DNA of 64,000 nucleotides from CAYJFG01 sp051881695 (lineage in GTDB: Bacteria; Bacillota; Clostridia; Oscillospirales; Acutalibacteraceae), in assembly GCA_051881695.1 (NCBI GenBank), contig JBJEQJ010000019.1:1-64000 (forward strand), in the 5' to 3' direction. The position numbers and the translations under genes are program-made. The notes under the pieces were generated by a model. It saw only the letters and a list, made by a program, of their open reading frames with translations, had not been told where the DNA came from and did not search any database. This document shows, piece after piece, positions 8,341-16,639 of the stretch (positions within the stretch are counted from its first letter, which is position 1; every line of letters begins with the position of its first letter).

Positions 8341-8485
8341 TTTGGAATAAATGCTCGTCGCATCTCACCCTTATTCAGAGCTTGAAGTACGAAAAGTACG
8401 TCGTCGCTCTTCATAAGGGCAATCTGCTTAGAGCATTTATCCCAAACGTGTTTTCCGTAAATGCTCGTCGCATCTTAACGAAAAC
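8341..8485 (+). repeat. Paired inverted-repeat block between the two ABC permease genes
   Basis: The block begins directly after the stop codon. Outer arms are 8341-8356 (TTTGGAATAAATGCTC) and 8431-8446 (GAGCATTTATCCCAAA), 15 of 16 complementary. Inner arms are CCCTTAT at 8368-8374 with ATAAGGG at 8413-8419, capped by GTAC/GTAC around GAAAA. A second hairpin follows: GTTTTC at 8450-8455 with GAAAAC at 8480-8485. The 17-mer AAATGCTCGTCGCATCT occurs in both units (8349-8365 and 8459-8475). This looks like a mobile or duplicated stem-loop repeat inserted into the operon, or an mRNA-processing or attenuating structure. Confidence 0.6.
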
Positions 8486-8540
8486 ATCACTGCAGCTTAT
8501 CTAAGCTGTTGTTACATAACACAGACAGGTAAATATTTTT

Positions 8541-9365
8541 ATGAAAGGGGTTAATTGTCATCATATGAAACAAATTAAACGAATGTTAAAAATGCACCGA
8601 ATATTTGTCGCACAGGAGCTTAAGCGAATGATGGAATATAAGGGCGATTTTATAGTAGGCATAATCGGGTTTTTACTCGGTCAGTTTTTTAATTTGCTGT
8701 TTTTGTGGATAATCTTCAATACAATTCCAAGTCTGATGGGCTGGACCTTAGAACAGATAGTGTTTATTTACGGGTTTTCGCTCATTCCAAAGGGAATCGA
8801 CCATTTGCTGTTTGATAATCTTTGGGCGATAGGTCACTTCACGGTAAATAAAGGTGATTTTGATAAATATCTTACACGTCCGATAAATCCGCTTTTCCAT
8901 GTAATGGTTGAGAAGCTCCAAATTGACGCTTTAGGCGAGCTTATTATGGGTGTTGCGCTTATTTGCGTAGCGTTGCCGTCTTTAGTCATTGAGTGGAGCG
9001 TATTAAAAGTATTGCTGATTATTCTTGTAATTCCGTTTGCAACATTAATATATACGGGAATAAAAATTGCAACTGCGGCTATAGCCTTTTGGACAAAGCG
9101 AAGCGGCAACATTACATATATGTTCTATATGGTAAACGATTTTGCAAAATACCCGGTTACAATCTACAACAATTTTGTAAAGGCGATTATCACATATGTA
9201 ATACCGTTTGCGTTTACGGCGTTTTATCCGGCAAACTACATTCTTACAGGCGATAATCCGCTTTTTAATATTGGGCTGACAGTTTTAATCTCGATAATTA
9301 TTATGGTTATCTCCGTACTTATCTGGAACAGAGGCATTAAAGCCTACGAAAGTGCAGGTTCATAA
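8541..9365 (+). CDS. ABC-2 transporter permease (PF06182-like, second subunit)
   Basis: About 274 residues, with about six membrane helices after an N-terminal amphipathic segment (MHRIFVAQELKRMMEYKGDF), the usual start of this permease family (COG3694-like). It would complete a heterotypic exporter with the genes at 6519 and 7522. Start choice is uncertain: ATG 8541 has only a weak AGGT upstream, whereas ATG 8565 has AAAGGGG 14 nt upstream. The 200-nt spacer ahead of it is filled by inverted repeats, unusual inside this otherwise tightly packed trio. Confidence 0.83.
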   Translation: MKGVNCHHMKQIKRMLKMHRIFVAQELKRMMEYKGDFIVGIIGFLLGQFFNLLFLWIIFNTIPSLMGWTLEQIVFIYGFSLIPKGIDHLLFDNLWAIGHFTVNKGDFDKYLTRPINPLFHVMVEKLQIDALGELIMGVALICVALPSLVIEWSVLKVLLIILVIPFATLIYTGIKIATAAIAFWTKRSGNITYMFYMVNDFAKYPVTIYNNFVKAIITYVIPFAFTAFYPANYILTGDNPLFNIGLTVLISIIIMVISVLIWNRGIKAYESAGS

Positions 9366-9429
9366 GCGCTGCAAGCAAGTTATCCCTTCACAAAGGGGAA
9401 AAGATGACATAGTCAACAGGGGATTACAT

Positions 9430-9699
9430 AGTGCCTGTTTTGGTATGGGCTTAACCTTAAGAGAAGGGAACAGGGGGTACTTTTACAGGCTTGATACCTA
9501 CTTTCCGGGACTTAAAAACAGGTATATTAAGGAATACGGCACAAGCTATGAACTTGACTCCCCGAACAGCCAAATGCTTTTTATGCATTTTAAGCGAAAA
9601 TGCAAAGAACATAATATTGAAACAGATATCGGCAGAATATTTGAATATTTGCATACCTTTGAAAGCAAAGAGGATAATATGCAGCTATCGATGTTTTAA
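9430..9699 (+). pseudogene. C-terminal remnant of an SPL-family radical SAM protein
   Basis: The open frame here runs from 9352, but only from about residue 28 does it resemble a known protein. CFGMGLTLREGNRGYFYRLD, FPGLKNRYIKEYG, FEYLHTFE and the QLSMF end match my recollection of the last roughly 90 residues of the spore-photoproduct-lyase-like radical SAM proteins (COG1533) of Clostridia. The CxxxCxxC cluster domain that should precede it is absent, since the region upstream is the ABC permease. The frame overlaps the permease end by 14 nt and has no convincing ribosome site. I read it as a truncated gene, medium confidence. Confidence 0.55.
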
Positions 9700-9719
9700 C
9701 GAATTAAAATCAATAATAG

Positions 9720-10109
9720 CTATATTTTCTTGACAACTCCCTGAAGCCTTTTACAGATGAAAACAATCGGAATACAGAGCAATGCCCACAGCAGGCTGTA
9801 AAGCGGACAAATCTGTCCCAAAAGGTTAAACGGCATATTGGAATAATCCCAAACCTTCATTTTAAATAGAAGGTTTACAATAACGCCTGCTATAAATTCT
9901 GTAACGGTTATTACTCCTGAACCGATTAGACACTTTTTTATTAATGAAAGCCTTTTTGCCTTTGTAAATATTCTGTACAGCATTAAAAAGCAAAGTCCGC
10001 CTGTTATTATCATCGTCCAGTGGGTGTACCTTCTCCATAAAAGCTCAATTAAGCCGTAGGATATGCCCCCGACAGAAAATAAAAAAGAGTTTTCTCTTAA
10101 TCTTTTCAT
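9720..10109 (-). CDS. CmpB-type integral membrane protein (PF06541-like)
   Basis: 129 residues with about four membrane helices. The C-terminal stretch WDYSNMPFNLLGQICPLYSLLWALL is the hallmark of the putative ABC-transporter type IV (CmpB) family, whose role is unknown. It is transcribed toward the radical SAM remnant. Upstream, its only Shine-Dalgarno-like sequence (GGTGAT) lies in the right arm of the terminator hairpin of the preceding gene, so its expression may be low or coupled to read-through. Confidence 0.75.
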   Translation of the reverse strand: MKRLRENSFLFSVGGISYGLIELLWRRYTHWTMIITGGLCFLMLYRIFTKAKRLSLIKKCLIGSGVITVTEFIAGVIVNLLFKMKVWDYSNMPFNLLGQICPLYSLLWALLCIPIVFICKRLQGVVKKI

Positions 10110-10112
10110 AAA

Positions 10113-10150
10113 AAAATCACCGTACTTATTGTTTAGTGTACGGTGATTTT
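10113..10150 (-). terminator. Terminator after the CNNM gene, overlapping the next ribosome site
   Basis: A perfect 13-bp inverted repeat pairs 10113-10125 with 10138-10150 (AAAATCACCGTAC and its complement). On the minus strand the arm is followed by T residues and then directly by the ATG at 10109. It can act in either direction. Confidence 0.8.
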
Positions 10151-10190
10151 TATGCTGTAAAAATTTTGGCTGAAAACTTTGAAAAGCTTA

Positions 10191-11465
10191 CTACTCACTT
10201 TCATCATCAGACGAATAATCCGGTATAAGCTTTACTTCAAGCAGAATAATTCTCTGCTCGGAAACCTCCTTAACAGTTATGAAAAGCATTTTATAGCTAA
10301 AGCAATCGCCTTTTTGCGGTATACTGCCTAAATGCTCAAGCACCCAGCCTCCCACAGAAACGCTGTCGCTTTCAATTACATCTTCGTCCAAGTCAAACAG
10401 AGAGAGCATTTCATCAATATCCATATCTCCGCTTATCTCAAAGCCGCCGCCGGAAAGCTCCTTATACTGTTGTTCTATTTCTTCGTCCTCGTCCCAGATT
10501 TCGCCGACAATTTCCTCCAGAAGATCCTCCATTGTAACAATGCCGACTGTTCCGCCGTAATCGTCAGATACAATGGCTATGTTAAGCTTTTTATGTTTAA
10601 AGTCAGAAAGAACATTAGAAAGCTTTTTTGTCTTGTATATAAAATACGGCGTTTGCATAAGCTTTCGTATGTCCGGCTTTTCTCCTTTTACTATTACCTC
10701 AAGATAATCCCTTGCGTGCAGAATCCCTATAATATTGTCTATGCTTTCCTCATAAACGGGGATTCTTGAAAATCTTTCGGATATTATAAGCTTTGCTATA
10801 TCGTCTGGGTTATCGTCAATATCTATTGCAGTAATGTCTACGCGTGGAGTTAAAATCTCCTGTACGGTTTTCTCGTCAAAATCAAGGGCAGACTGCACCA
10901 AATCTCTCTCCTGCTGCTCTAAAACTCCCTCTTCTTCTATGCTTTCTATGATGTATTTAAGCTCGTCCTCCGTAACAGACGGTATTTCCTTATCCTTATG
11001 GATTTTGTTAAGTACAGCAGTTTTAAGAAGAATAAACAAAAATACTACAGGGGAGAGGATTGTCATTAATACTCTAAGCGGTTTTGCGGCTGCAAGGCAA
11101 AAGCTTTCTGCGTTTTCTTTTGCAATGCATTTTGGTAAAACTTCACCAAAGGTAAGTACTAAAAGTGTAATGGCGCCGGTGCTTATTGCCGCACCGATGT
11201 CGCCGAACAGATTTATACATAATACAGTAGCAAGAGATGAAGAACCGATATTTACAATGTTATTTCCGATAAGTATTGCAGTAAGAGCCTTGTCGTAGTT
11301 ATCTGTTATATATAAGGCTGCCTTTGCTTTTTTATCTCCTTTTTCCGCATCGTGCCTAAGTCTTATGGTATTTACAGAAGAAAAGGCAGTTTCTATAGAA
11401 GAAAATAAAGCTGAACAAATAATGAGTATCACAATACAAACACACATTATTATATTTACTTCCAA
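10191..11465 (-). CDS. CNNM/CorC-HlyC family membrane transporter
   Basis: 424 residues. An N-terminal DUF21 membrane domain (about 1-140, three to four helices, including SSIETAFSSVNTIRLRHDAEKGD) is followed by paired CBS domains (about 195-330, with LTPRVDITAID and a YGGTVGIVTMEDLLEEIVGEI end) and a C-terminal CorC_HlyC domain (about 345-420). Relatives are implicated in Mg2+/Co2+ efflux or Mg homeostasis; the name 'hemolysin' in databases is historical. The gene is monocistronic by appearance, with a strong terminator after it. Substrate is inferred from the family only. Confidence 0.9.
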   Translation of the reverse strand: MEVNIIMCVCIVILIICSALFSSIETAFSSVNTIRLRHDAEKGDKKAKAALYITDNYDKALTAILIGNNIVNIGSSSLATVLCINLFGDIGAAISTGAITLLVLTFGEVLPKCIAKENAESFCLAAAKPLRVLMTILSPVVFLFILLKTAVLNKIHKDKEIPSVTEDELKYIIESIEEEGVLEQQERDLVQSALDFDEKTVQEILTPRVDITAIDIDDNPDDIAKLIISERFSRIPVYEESIDNIIGILHARDYLEVIVKGEKPDIRKLMQTPYFIYKTKKLSNVLSDFKHKKLNIAIVSDDYGGTVGIVTMEDLLEEIVGEIWDEDEEIEQQYKELSGGGFEISGDMDIDEMLSLFDLDEDVIESDSVSVGGWVLEHLGSIPQKGDCFSYKMLFITVKEVSEQRIILLEVKLIPDYSSDDESE

Positions 11466-11587
11466 AAAGTATCACCTCGTAGAGTATTTGCGTTTTGCTA
11501 TAACTATAACATATATATCATAAATTGGCAAATTAAATTTGTTTTACGGCATCATACAGGCTGAATATGCATCTTACCCCAAATTTA

Positions 11588-11616
11588 TTGCAAAGAGCGA
11601 TATTTACAGATATAAT
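11588..11616 (+). promoter_or_regulatory. Sigma-A promoter of the LytTR-DUF3021 operon
   Basis: TTGCAA at 11588-11593 and a perfect TATAAT at 11611-11616 are separated by 17 nt, placing the transcription start about 22 nt before the GTG start codon. Confidence 0.75.
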
Positions 11617-11645
11617 AGGGGCAGAAGGCAAGGGGTGAGCAAACA

Positions 11646-12086
11646 GTGAAATTTGTTCTGGAACAAAGCGAAGAATTTACAGAAACAGTTATAACAATAC
11701 AGTGCTCCGGGGTAATTGACGATAAGCTTAAAAGGATAATCGACCGAATAAGGGAATACACATTTTCTTTAAACGGAAAGAAAAACGGGGAAATATACCA
11801 TGTAAATCTTGAGGATATATATTACTTTGAAAGTGTAGATGAAAAGGTGTTTATATATCTTTCAGACGATGTTTATGAATGTTCATATAAGCTGTACGAG
11901 ATAGAACAGCGATTTAAATCCTTAAGCTTTATGCGGATAAGCAAATCGGTGGTTATTAATCCCGACAAAATAAAAAGCGTGCGGCCGCTTATTAACGGAA
12001 AGCTTGAAGCAACAATGCTAAACGGAGAAAAAATACTTATTAACCGTCATTATGTAAGCGATTTCAAGGCTTACTTCGGAATATAA
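11646..12086 (+). CDS. LytTR-domain DNA-binding transcriptional regulator
   Basis: 146 residues. A short N-terminal segment (1-45) lacks a receiver domain. The rest is a LytTR DNA-binding domain: NLEDIYYFESVDEKVFIYL, YELYEIEQRFKSLSFMRISKSVVINPDKI, then RHYVSDFK at the end. Stand-alone LytTR proteins of this size are commonly encoded next to a DUF3021 membrane protein, as here, and usually regulate their own operon or a nearby transporter. The GTG start has AGGGGTGAG at 11631-11639. The 26-nt gap to the next gene implies one transcript. Targets are unknown. Confidence 0.9.
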   Translation: MKFVLEQSEEFTETVITIQCSGVIDDKLKRIIDRIREYTFSLNGKKNGEIYHVNLEDIYYFESVDEKVFIYLSDDVYECSYKLYEIEQRFKSLSFMRISKSVVINPDKIKSVRPLINGKLEATMLNGEKILINRHYVSDFKAYFGI

Positions 12087-12112
12087 ATAAGCTTGAAGGG
12101 AGTCATATAAAA

Positions 12113-12541
12113 ATGAAAATAAAAATAAAAAATATACTGCACCAGATGCTTTTTGTCGATTTCACATCTTTTTCAATAGTAAGCGTTATTCTGGCGCTTT
12201 CAGTATATACACAGCTCGGCAACGATTTTACCGCAGAAAGCGAGCTTCAGCTGTTTTTGTGCACCACAATCATTTCCGTACTAACCATATGTATAGCTCA
12301 GATTAACAGGATAAGCTGGCTTTTAGTAATCCTTTTGCAGGCAATATCTGTAGAAGCTGTAATTATCGGTATTGGCGGCTTTGTATTCTCGTGGTTTCCT
12401 ATAACCTTTGAATATGTGGCGATTGTAACGGGTATTTGCATTGTCGCATATATCCTGACCTTGCTTATTTGGTATTTCAACAGAAAAGCGCAAGCAAACA
12501 AAATTAACGAGATACTCACAAATAAGGGCAAGGAGATGTAA
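12113..12541 (+). CDS. DUF3021 family membrane protein
   Basis: 142 residues with four predicted membrane helices (about 17-35, 48-65, 68-90, 100-125) and a Lys-rich cytoplasmic end. It follows the LytTR regulator by 26 nt. The LytTR plus DUF3021 pair is a recurrent arrangement in Firmicutes, where the membrane protein is thought to control the regulator in a stress-responsive way. Function in this organism is inferred from that context alone. Confidence 0.8.
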   Translation: MKIKIKNILHQMLFVDFTSFSIVSVILALSVYTQLGNDFTAESELQLFLCTTIISVLTICIAQINRISWLLVILLQAISVEAVIIGIGGFVFSWFPITFEYVAIVTGICIVAYILTLLIWYFNRKAQANKINEILTNKGKEM

Positions 12542-12596
12542 CTCGGGTTACCTTAAAAAAGACTGTAGTTCGTTTAAAAGATAAGATTAAGCAAAA

Positions 12597-12643
12597 AGCG
12601 ACTGTAACAAATGAGTACTAAACATTTGTTACAGTCGTTATTT
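12597..12643 (+). terminator. Terminator of the LytTR-DUF3021 operon
   Basis: A 15-bp perfect stem, CGACTGTAACAAATG at 12599-12613 with CATTTGTTACAGTCG at 12623-12637, followed by TTATTTAAA. Confidence 0.75.
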
Positions 12644-12782
12644 AAAGATTTCGTTTTGATTTCGGAAAAACAATAACAGCGTTTATAACATCACGGCAAA
12701 ATACAAATTTAAGAAAACGGTACGTTTATTAGTGCAATCTGCGGATTGAACTTGGGTTAAATTTAAAACTTCGTTTACGTTG

Positions 12783-12812
12783 AAAAAAGCACTTCCGAAG
12801 AAGTGCTTTTTT
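12783..12812 (-). terminator. Terminator after tRNA-Pro
   Basis: On the minus strand GCACTTC (12806-12800 complement) and GAAGTGC close a UUCG tetraloop, flanked by A and T runs (AAAAAA at 12783-12788, TTTTTT at 12807-12812). This is a classic intrinsic terminator directly 3' of the tRNA. Confidence 0.88.
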
Positions 12813-12813
12813 C

Positions 12814-12890
12814 TGGTCCGAGTGACTGGAGTCGAACCAGCGGCCTCTTGAACCCCATTCAAGCGCGCTACCAAACTGCGCCACACCCGG
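12814..12890 (-). tRNA. tRNA-Pro (anticodon GGG)
   Basis: The minus strand from 12890 to 12814 folds as a complete cloverleaf. The acceptor stem CCGGGTG/CACTCGG has one G-U pair. The D arm contains GCGCAGTTTGGTAGCGC. The anticodon stem CTTGA/TCAAG holds the loop ATGGGGT, reading GGG. The T arm contains GGTTCGACTCC, and the 3' CCA is encoded. It has its own promoter and terminator. Confidence 0.95.
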
Positions 12891-12898
12891 ATATATAT

Positions 12899-12926
12899 GC
12901 GGTTTATATACCGGGATATAAACCGC
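12899..12926 (-). promoter_or_regulatory. Hairpin in the tRNA-Pro 5' leader
   Basis: A perfect 11-bp inverted repeat, GCGGTTTATAT at 12899-12909 and ATATAAACCGC at 12916-12926, sits between the promoter and the mature 5' end of the tRNA. It may help precursor processing. Confidence 0.55.
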
Positions 12927-12933
12927 TTTTCTT

Positions 12934-12962
12934 ATTATACTTAAATTCTTGCAATTATGCAA
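12934..12962 (-). promoter_or_regulatory. Promoter of tRNA-Pro
   Basis: Reading the minus strand, TTGCAT (12962-12957) and a perfect TATAAT (12939-12934) are 17 nt apart. The transcript would start about 38 nt ahead of the mature tRNA. Confidence 0.6.
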
Positions 12963-13028
12963 GGGGGTAAAGCTAAAAATATAAAATTATTTTTCTTTTT
13001 ATATTGAAAAACGCAACAAACAGTAAAT

Positions 13029-14246
13029 TTATTCCTCGCCGTCGCCGAAGAACTTTGAGTGAATTGCGCTTACTGCTCTGTCTGCGCTGTCTATATCGAT
13101 AAGAACAGAAACCTTAATTTCGCTTGTAGAAATCATCTGAATATTAATCTGAGAGTCATAAAGAGCCTCAAACATTTTTGAAGCAACACCGGCGTGAGTT
13201 TCCATACCTGCGCCTACAATGGAAATTTTAGCAACATTGTCATCGTAAGAAATGCTTTCTCCGCCTATTGTAGCAATAAAGTCATTAAGAACTTCTACAG
13301 TTTCCTTACCCTTGTTCTTTGCAACAGTAAAGCTAATATCCTTTGTATTGTTTCTGCCTATTGACTGCAAAATTATGTCTACGTTTATATCTTTTGCAGA
13401 TAATTTAGAAAACATTTTAAATGCCAGTCCCGGTACATCCGGCACACCGGTTACTGAAATTCTTGCTACATCTGTATCCTTTGCTACACCGCTGATTAAC
13501 ATCTTCTCCATTTTTGCTGCCTCCTTAACTATTGTTCCCGGGGCGCATGTCAGGCTGGACAGCACCTCAAGCTCTAAATTGTATTTTTTAGCCATTTCAA
13601 CGCTTCTGTTGTGCAAAACCTGTGCGCCAAGCGTTGCAAGCTCAAGCATTTCGTCATAAGAAATTTCAGAAAGCTTTCTTGCGTTTTTAATTTTTCTCGG
13701 ATCTGCTGTGTAAACGCCCTCAACATCTGTATAAATCTGGCATAAATCGGCATGCATTGCAGCAGCTATTGCAACTGCGCTTGTGTCTGAGCCGCCTCTG
13801 CCAAGTGTTGTAATGTCGCCGTATTTGTCAATGCCCTGAAAGCCTGCAACGATTACAATATTCTTTTTATCCAGCTCTCGCTTAATGCGCTCGCAGGTTA
13901 CGGTTTTAATCCTTGCATTTGTATGCATGGAAGAAGTTTTAAACCCTGCCTGCCAGCCCAGCAGTGATACCACCGGAAAGCCAAGCTTTTCAATCGCCAT
14001 TGCAAGCAAGGAAATTGAAATCTGTTCGCCAGCCGCTAAAAGCATATCTCTTTCTCTTTTGGAAGCGTCAGGATTAATCTCCTCCGCTTTGGCAATAAGG
14101 TCGTCTGTTGTGTCGCCCTGAGCAGAAACAACCACTACAACGCTGTTGCCCTTCTTGTAAGTTCCGGTTACAATGTTTGCTACGTTAAAAACACGCTGGG
14201 CGTCTGCAACCGAACTGCCGCCGAATTTCTGAACAATAAGGCTCAT
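13029..14246 (-). CDS. lysC: Aspartate kinase (monofunctional)
   Basis: 405 residues. Phosphorylates L-aspartate, the first step toward lysine, threonine and methionine. The catalytic domain starts with KFGGSSVAD (about 7-15) and contains GWQAGFKTSSMHTNARI and TLGRGGSDTSAVAIA. Two C-terminal ACT domains (about 265-400, including ISVTGVPDVPGLAFKMF and KISIVGAGMETHAGVASKMFEAL) are the usual allosteric sites for lysine or threonine. It is the last gene of hom-thrB-lysC, 104 nt after thrB. No T-box or lysine riboswitch is visible upstream. Confidence 0.95.
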   Translation of the reverse strand: MSLIVQKFGGSSVADAQRVFNVANIVTGTYKKGNSVVVVVSAQGDTTDDLIAKAEEINPDASKRERDMLLAAGEQISISLLAMAIEKLGFPVVSLLGWQAGFKTSSMHTNARIKTVTCERIKRELDKKNIVIVAGFQGIDKYGDITTLGRGGSDTSAVAIAAAMHADLCQIYTDVEGVYTADPRKIKNARKLSEISYDEMLELATLGAQVLHNRSVEMAKKYNLELEVLSSLTCAPGTIVKEAAKMEKMLISGVAKDTDVARISVTGVPDVPGLAFKMFSKLSAKDINVDIILQSIGRNNTKDISFTVAKNKGKETVEVLNDFIATIGGESISYDDNVAKISIVGAGMETHAGVASKMFEALYDSQINIQMISTSEIKVSVLIDIDSADRAVSAIHSKFFGDGEE

Positions 14247-14350
14247 GAATGTACCTCCGTTTATAAATAATCACAGCACCAATTATGCTGTTATGAAATA
14301 TCCATAAAAGATTGTATATGGAATTGAGCAAAATGTCAATAAAAATTTGC

Positions 14351-15247
14351 TTAATCAATAATTATCTTTGCACCGTCATCGTCTGTTTTCAGTATTTTAA
14401 ACTGCCAGCCGTCAATGCCTTTTTCCTTTAATGCGTTCATTGCATGAAGCTCAAAGGTTTTTTCCGAATTATCATCTATTATTGAAATAATAGACGGACC
14501 GGCGCCGCTTATATATGTTCCAAAGGAGCCAAGCTCATACGTTAGTCTGAAAACATCGTCAATTCCCGGTATGAACTTTTTTCTGTAAGGCTGGTGCAGT
14601 CGGTCATCTACAGCAACTCTTAAATTTTCAAGGCTGCCGGAAAACAATGCAGCCGTCATAAGAGCAGAGCGCGAAAGATTAAAAACTGCGTCGCTTCTGC
14701 TGTAGCTTTCGGGCAAGACTCCTCTTGCAATCTCTGTTTTTAGCTCAAATGGGGGAATAAACACTGCAAAGCGAATGTTTGAAGCCACCGGAACAGTAAC
14801 GGAGTAAATTCTTCCGCAGTCCATTGCAGACGTAACAAGACCGCCTGTAAGCGCCGGTGTTGTGTTGTCGGGGTGTCCCTCTATTTTCATAGCCATATTT
14901 TCAAGCTCATTTAAAGAAAGGGGATTGCCTAAAAAACGGTTAGCTCCAAGCAAACCGGCAACTATGCACGCACTGCTGCTGCCGAGTCCTCTTGTCATAG
15001 GAATATTATTCTCCTGAATAATTTTCAGTCCCGGCAGTACCTTGCCGCACTCCCTGTACAAATACTCAGCAGACCAGTAAATTAAGTTTTCTTTACCCTT
15101 TGGTATGGCTGTATCATCCTTGGAGGAAATATCTACACCGTCGTATTCCTCCATCCATACCTGATTATACAGCGACAAAGCAAGACCCAGGCTGTCAAAG
15201 CCTGAGCCTAAGTTCGCGCTTGTCGCAGGAACCTTTATTCTTATCAT
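14351..15247 (-). CDS. thrB: Homoserine kinase
   Basis: 298 residues, GHMP kinase family, making O-phospho-L-homoserine from homoserine. The N-terminus KVPATSANLGSGFDSLGLAL is the family signature. The ATP loop PMTRGLGSSSACIVAGLLGAN has GLGSSSA at 87-93, and SGAGPSIISI is the third motif near 245. It lies 34 nt behind hom and ahead of lysC, forming a threonine-branch operon. thrC, which would complete threonine synthesis, is not in the window. Confidence 0.95.
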   Translation of the reverse strand: MIRIKVPATSANLGSGFDSLGLALSLYNQVWMEEYDGVDISSKDDTAIPKGKENLIYWSAEYLYRECGKVLPGLKIIQENNIPMTRGLGSSSACIVAGLLGANRFLGNPLSLNELENMAMKIEGHPDNTTPALTGGLVTSAMDCGRIYSVTVPVASNIRFAVFIPPFELKTEIARGVLPESYSRSDAVFNLSRSALMTAALFSGSLENLRVAVDDRLHQPYRKKFIPGIDDVFRLTYELGSFGTYISGAGPSIISIIDDNSEKTFELHAMNALKEKGIDGWQFKILKTDDDGAKIIID

Positions 15248-15281
15248 ATTATAACCACCGTAAATTTTAAAAATGCAATAA

Positions 15282-16526
15282 TTATAAATCGCCTATTCTT
15301 ATGCGTGAAAGCACCTGTATACCGTTTGAAGAAAATTTATCAATTCCGTCAAGCAGCTCGCCGAAGGTTTTTTCCTCGGTTACAAATGCAATTTCGTTTT
15401 GCGGTGCATTATTGCGTGAAAGCGGCTTGATATTACCGAATATCTCCCTTGCTTTGTCAAAGCCTTCGTCGCTGCTTTGCACCTCGGCTCTTATGTACAT
15501 TGCCGTTATGCTGTCTTTATAATTTATTACATATCCGTCCTCGCTGTCGGACCAATATAGATATTTTCTTGCATTTATGTGCTTGATGCAGTCTATCACA
15601 TCGGCAACAACAGCGCTTGCTGTCGGCAGCTTTCCTGCGCCCTTGCCGTAAAATACAACATCGCCTGTTGCGTCTCCGCGCACCATAATGCCGTTAAATA
15701 CATCGTCAACGCCTGCAAGCTGGCTTTCGCGGCTGATAAGCATAGGCGCTACAAATATGTCAATCTGATTGCTTTCAAGCATTTTAACAGAGCCGATAAG
15801 CTTTATTACTCCCCCCCAGGAGGAAGCGTATTCAACATCCTGCAGTGTGATTTTAGTAATGCCCTCTGTGTAAATGTTGTCGGGGTAAACGTGCTTTCCA
15901 AAGGTTAAAGATGCGAGAATGCATATTTTTCTTACTGCGTCATAACCCTCAACGTCAGCAGTGGGGTCTTTCTCTGCATAGCCGAGCTTTTGTGCAAGGG
16001 CAAGCGCATCCTCAAAGCGCATCTGCTCCTTTATCATTTTAGTCAGGATGAAGTTTGTGGTACCGTTTAGAATTCCGGCAATTTCGCTTACATCATTTGC
16101 CGCAAGGCACTGGCTTATAGGTCTTATAATTGGAATACCGCCGCCTACGCTTGCTTCAAACAAAAAGTTGACGTTGTTGTCCCTTGCAACAGACAAAAGC
16201 TCTGCGCCCTTTGCTGCTACAAGCTCTTTGTTAGAGGTTACAACGCTTTTCCCTTTCTCAAGACAGTTTTTTACAAATTCATACGCCGGGTGTAAGCCGC
16301 CCATAACCTCAACAACAACCTTAACCTCGTCGTCGTTTATAATATCGTTAAAGTCCTTTGTGAATCTGTCCGCAAAAGGACTGTCCGGAAATTCCCTTAA
16401 ATCCAATATATGCTTTACATATATTTCATCTTTTGCTTTTTTTGCAAGATTTTCTTTATGGGTAAGAAGTATTTCGGCAACGCCGCTTCCAACTACTCCG
16501 TGTCCCATTATTGCTACCTGTACCAT
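15282..16526 (-). CDS. hom: Homoserine dehydrogenase
   Basis: 414 residues. Reduces aspartate semialdehyde to homoserine with NAD(P)H. The Rossmann motif GHGVVGSGVAEIL is at about 8-20. The catalytic domain contains GGGIPIIRPISQCLAANDVSEIAGILNGTTNFIL and AEKDPTADVEGYDAVRKICILASL. A C-terminal ACT domain (about 335-410) suggests threonine feedback. It is first in the operon with thrB and lysC and has a candidate promoter directly upstream. Confidence 0.95.
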   Translation of the reverse strand: MVQVAIMGHGVVGSGVAEILLTHKENLAKKAKDEIYVKHILDLREFPDSPFADRFTKDFNDIINDDEVKVVVEVMGGLHPAYEFVKNCLEKGKSVVTSNKELVAAKGAELLSVARDNNVNFLFEASVGGGIPIIRPISQCLAANDVSEIAGILNGTTNFILTKMIKEQMRFEDALALAQKLGYAEKDPTADVEGYDAVRKICILASLTFGKHVYPDNIYTEGITKITLQDVEYASSWGGVIKLIGSVKMLESNQIDIFVAPMLISRESQLAGVDDVFNGIMVRGDATGDVVFYGKGAGKLPTASAVVADVIDCIKHINARKYLYWSDSEDGYVINYKDSITAMYIRAEVQSSDEGFDKAREIFGNIKPLSRNNAPQNEIAFVTEEKTFGELLDGIDKFSSNGIQVLSRIRIGDL

Positions 16527-16545
16527 TTTACACCTCTAAACTTTT

Positions 16546-16574
16546 ATTTAATTTTACAATATTCGCTGTGTCAA
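16546..16574 (-). promoter_or_regulatory. Promoter of hom-thrB-lysC
   Basis: On the minus strand a perfect TTGACA (16574-16569) and TTAAAT (16551-16546) are 17 nt apart. The untranslated leader would be very short, which argues against a leader riboswitch or T-box for this operon. Confidence 0.5.
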
Positions 16575-16639
16575 AGGTAAATGAATACTGTAAAAGAAAT
16601 TTATACTTTTTTCTGTTAATATGAATATACTTTATATTT

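Noticed and set aside
8322..8504. 60-codon ORF across the inverted-repeat block
   Set aside because: It overlaps the permease end and consists mainly of hairpin sequence; no recognisable protein.
16527..16639. T-box or threonine/lysine riboswitch upstream of hom
   Set aside because: The likely leader is only about a dozen nucleotides and no T-box or lysine-riboswitch features are visible.
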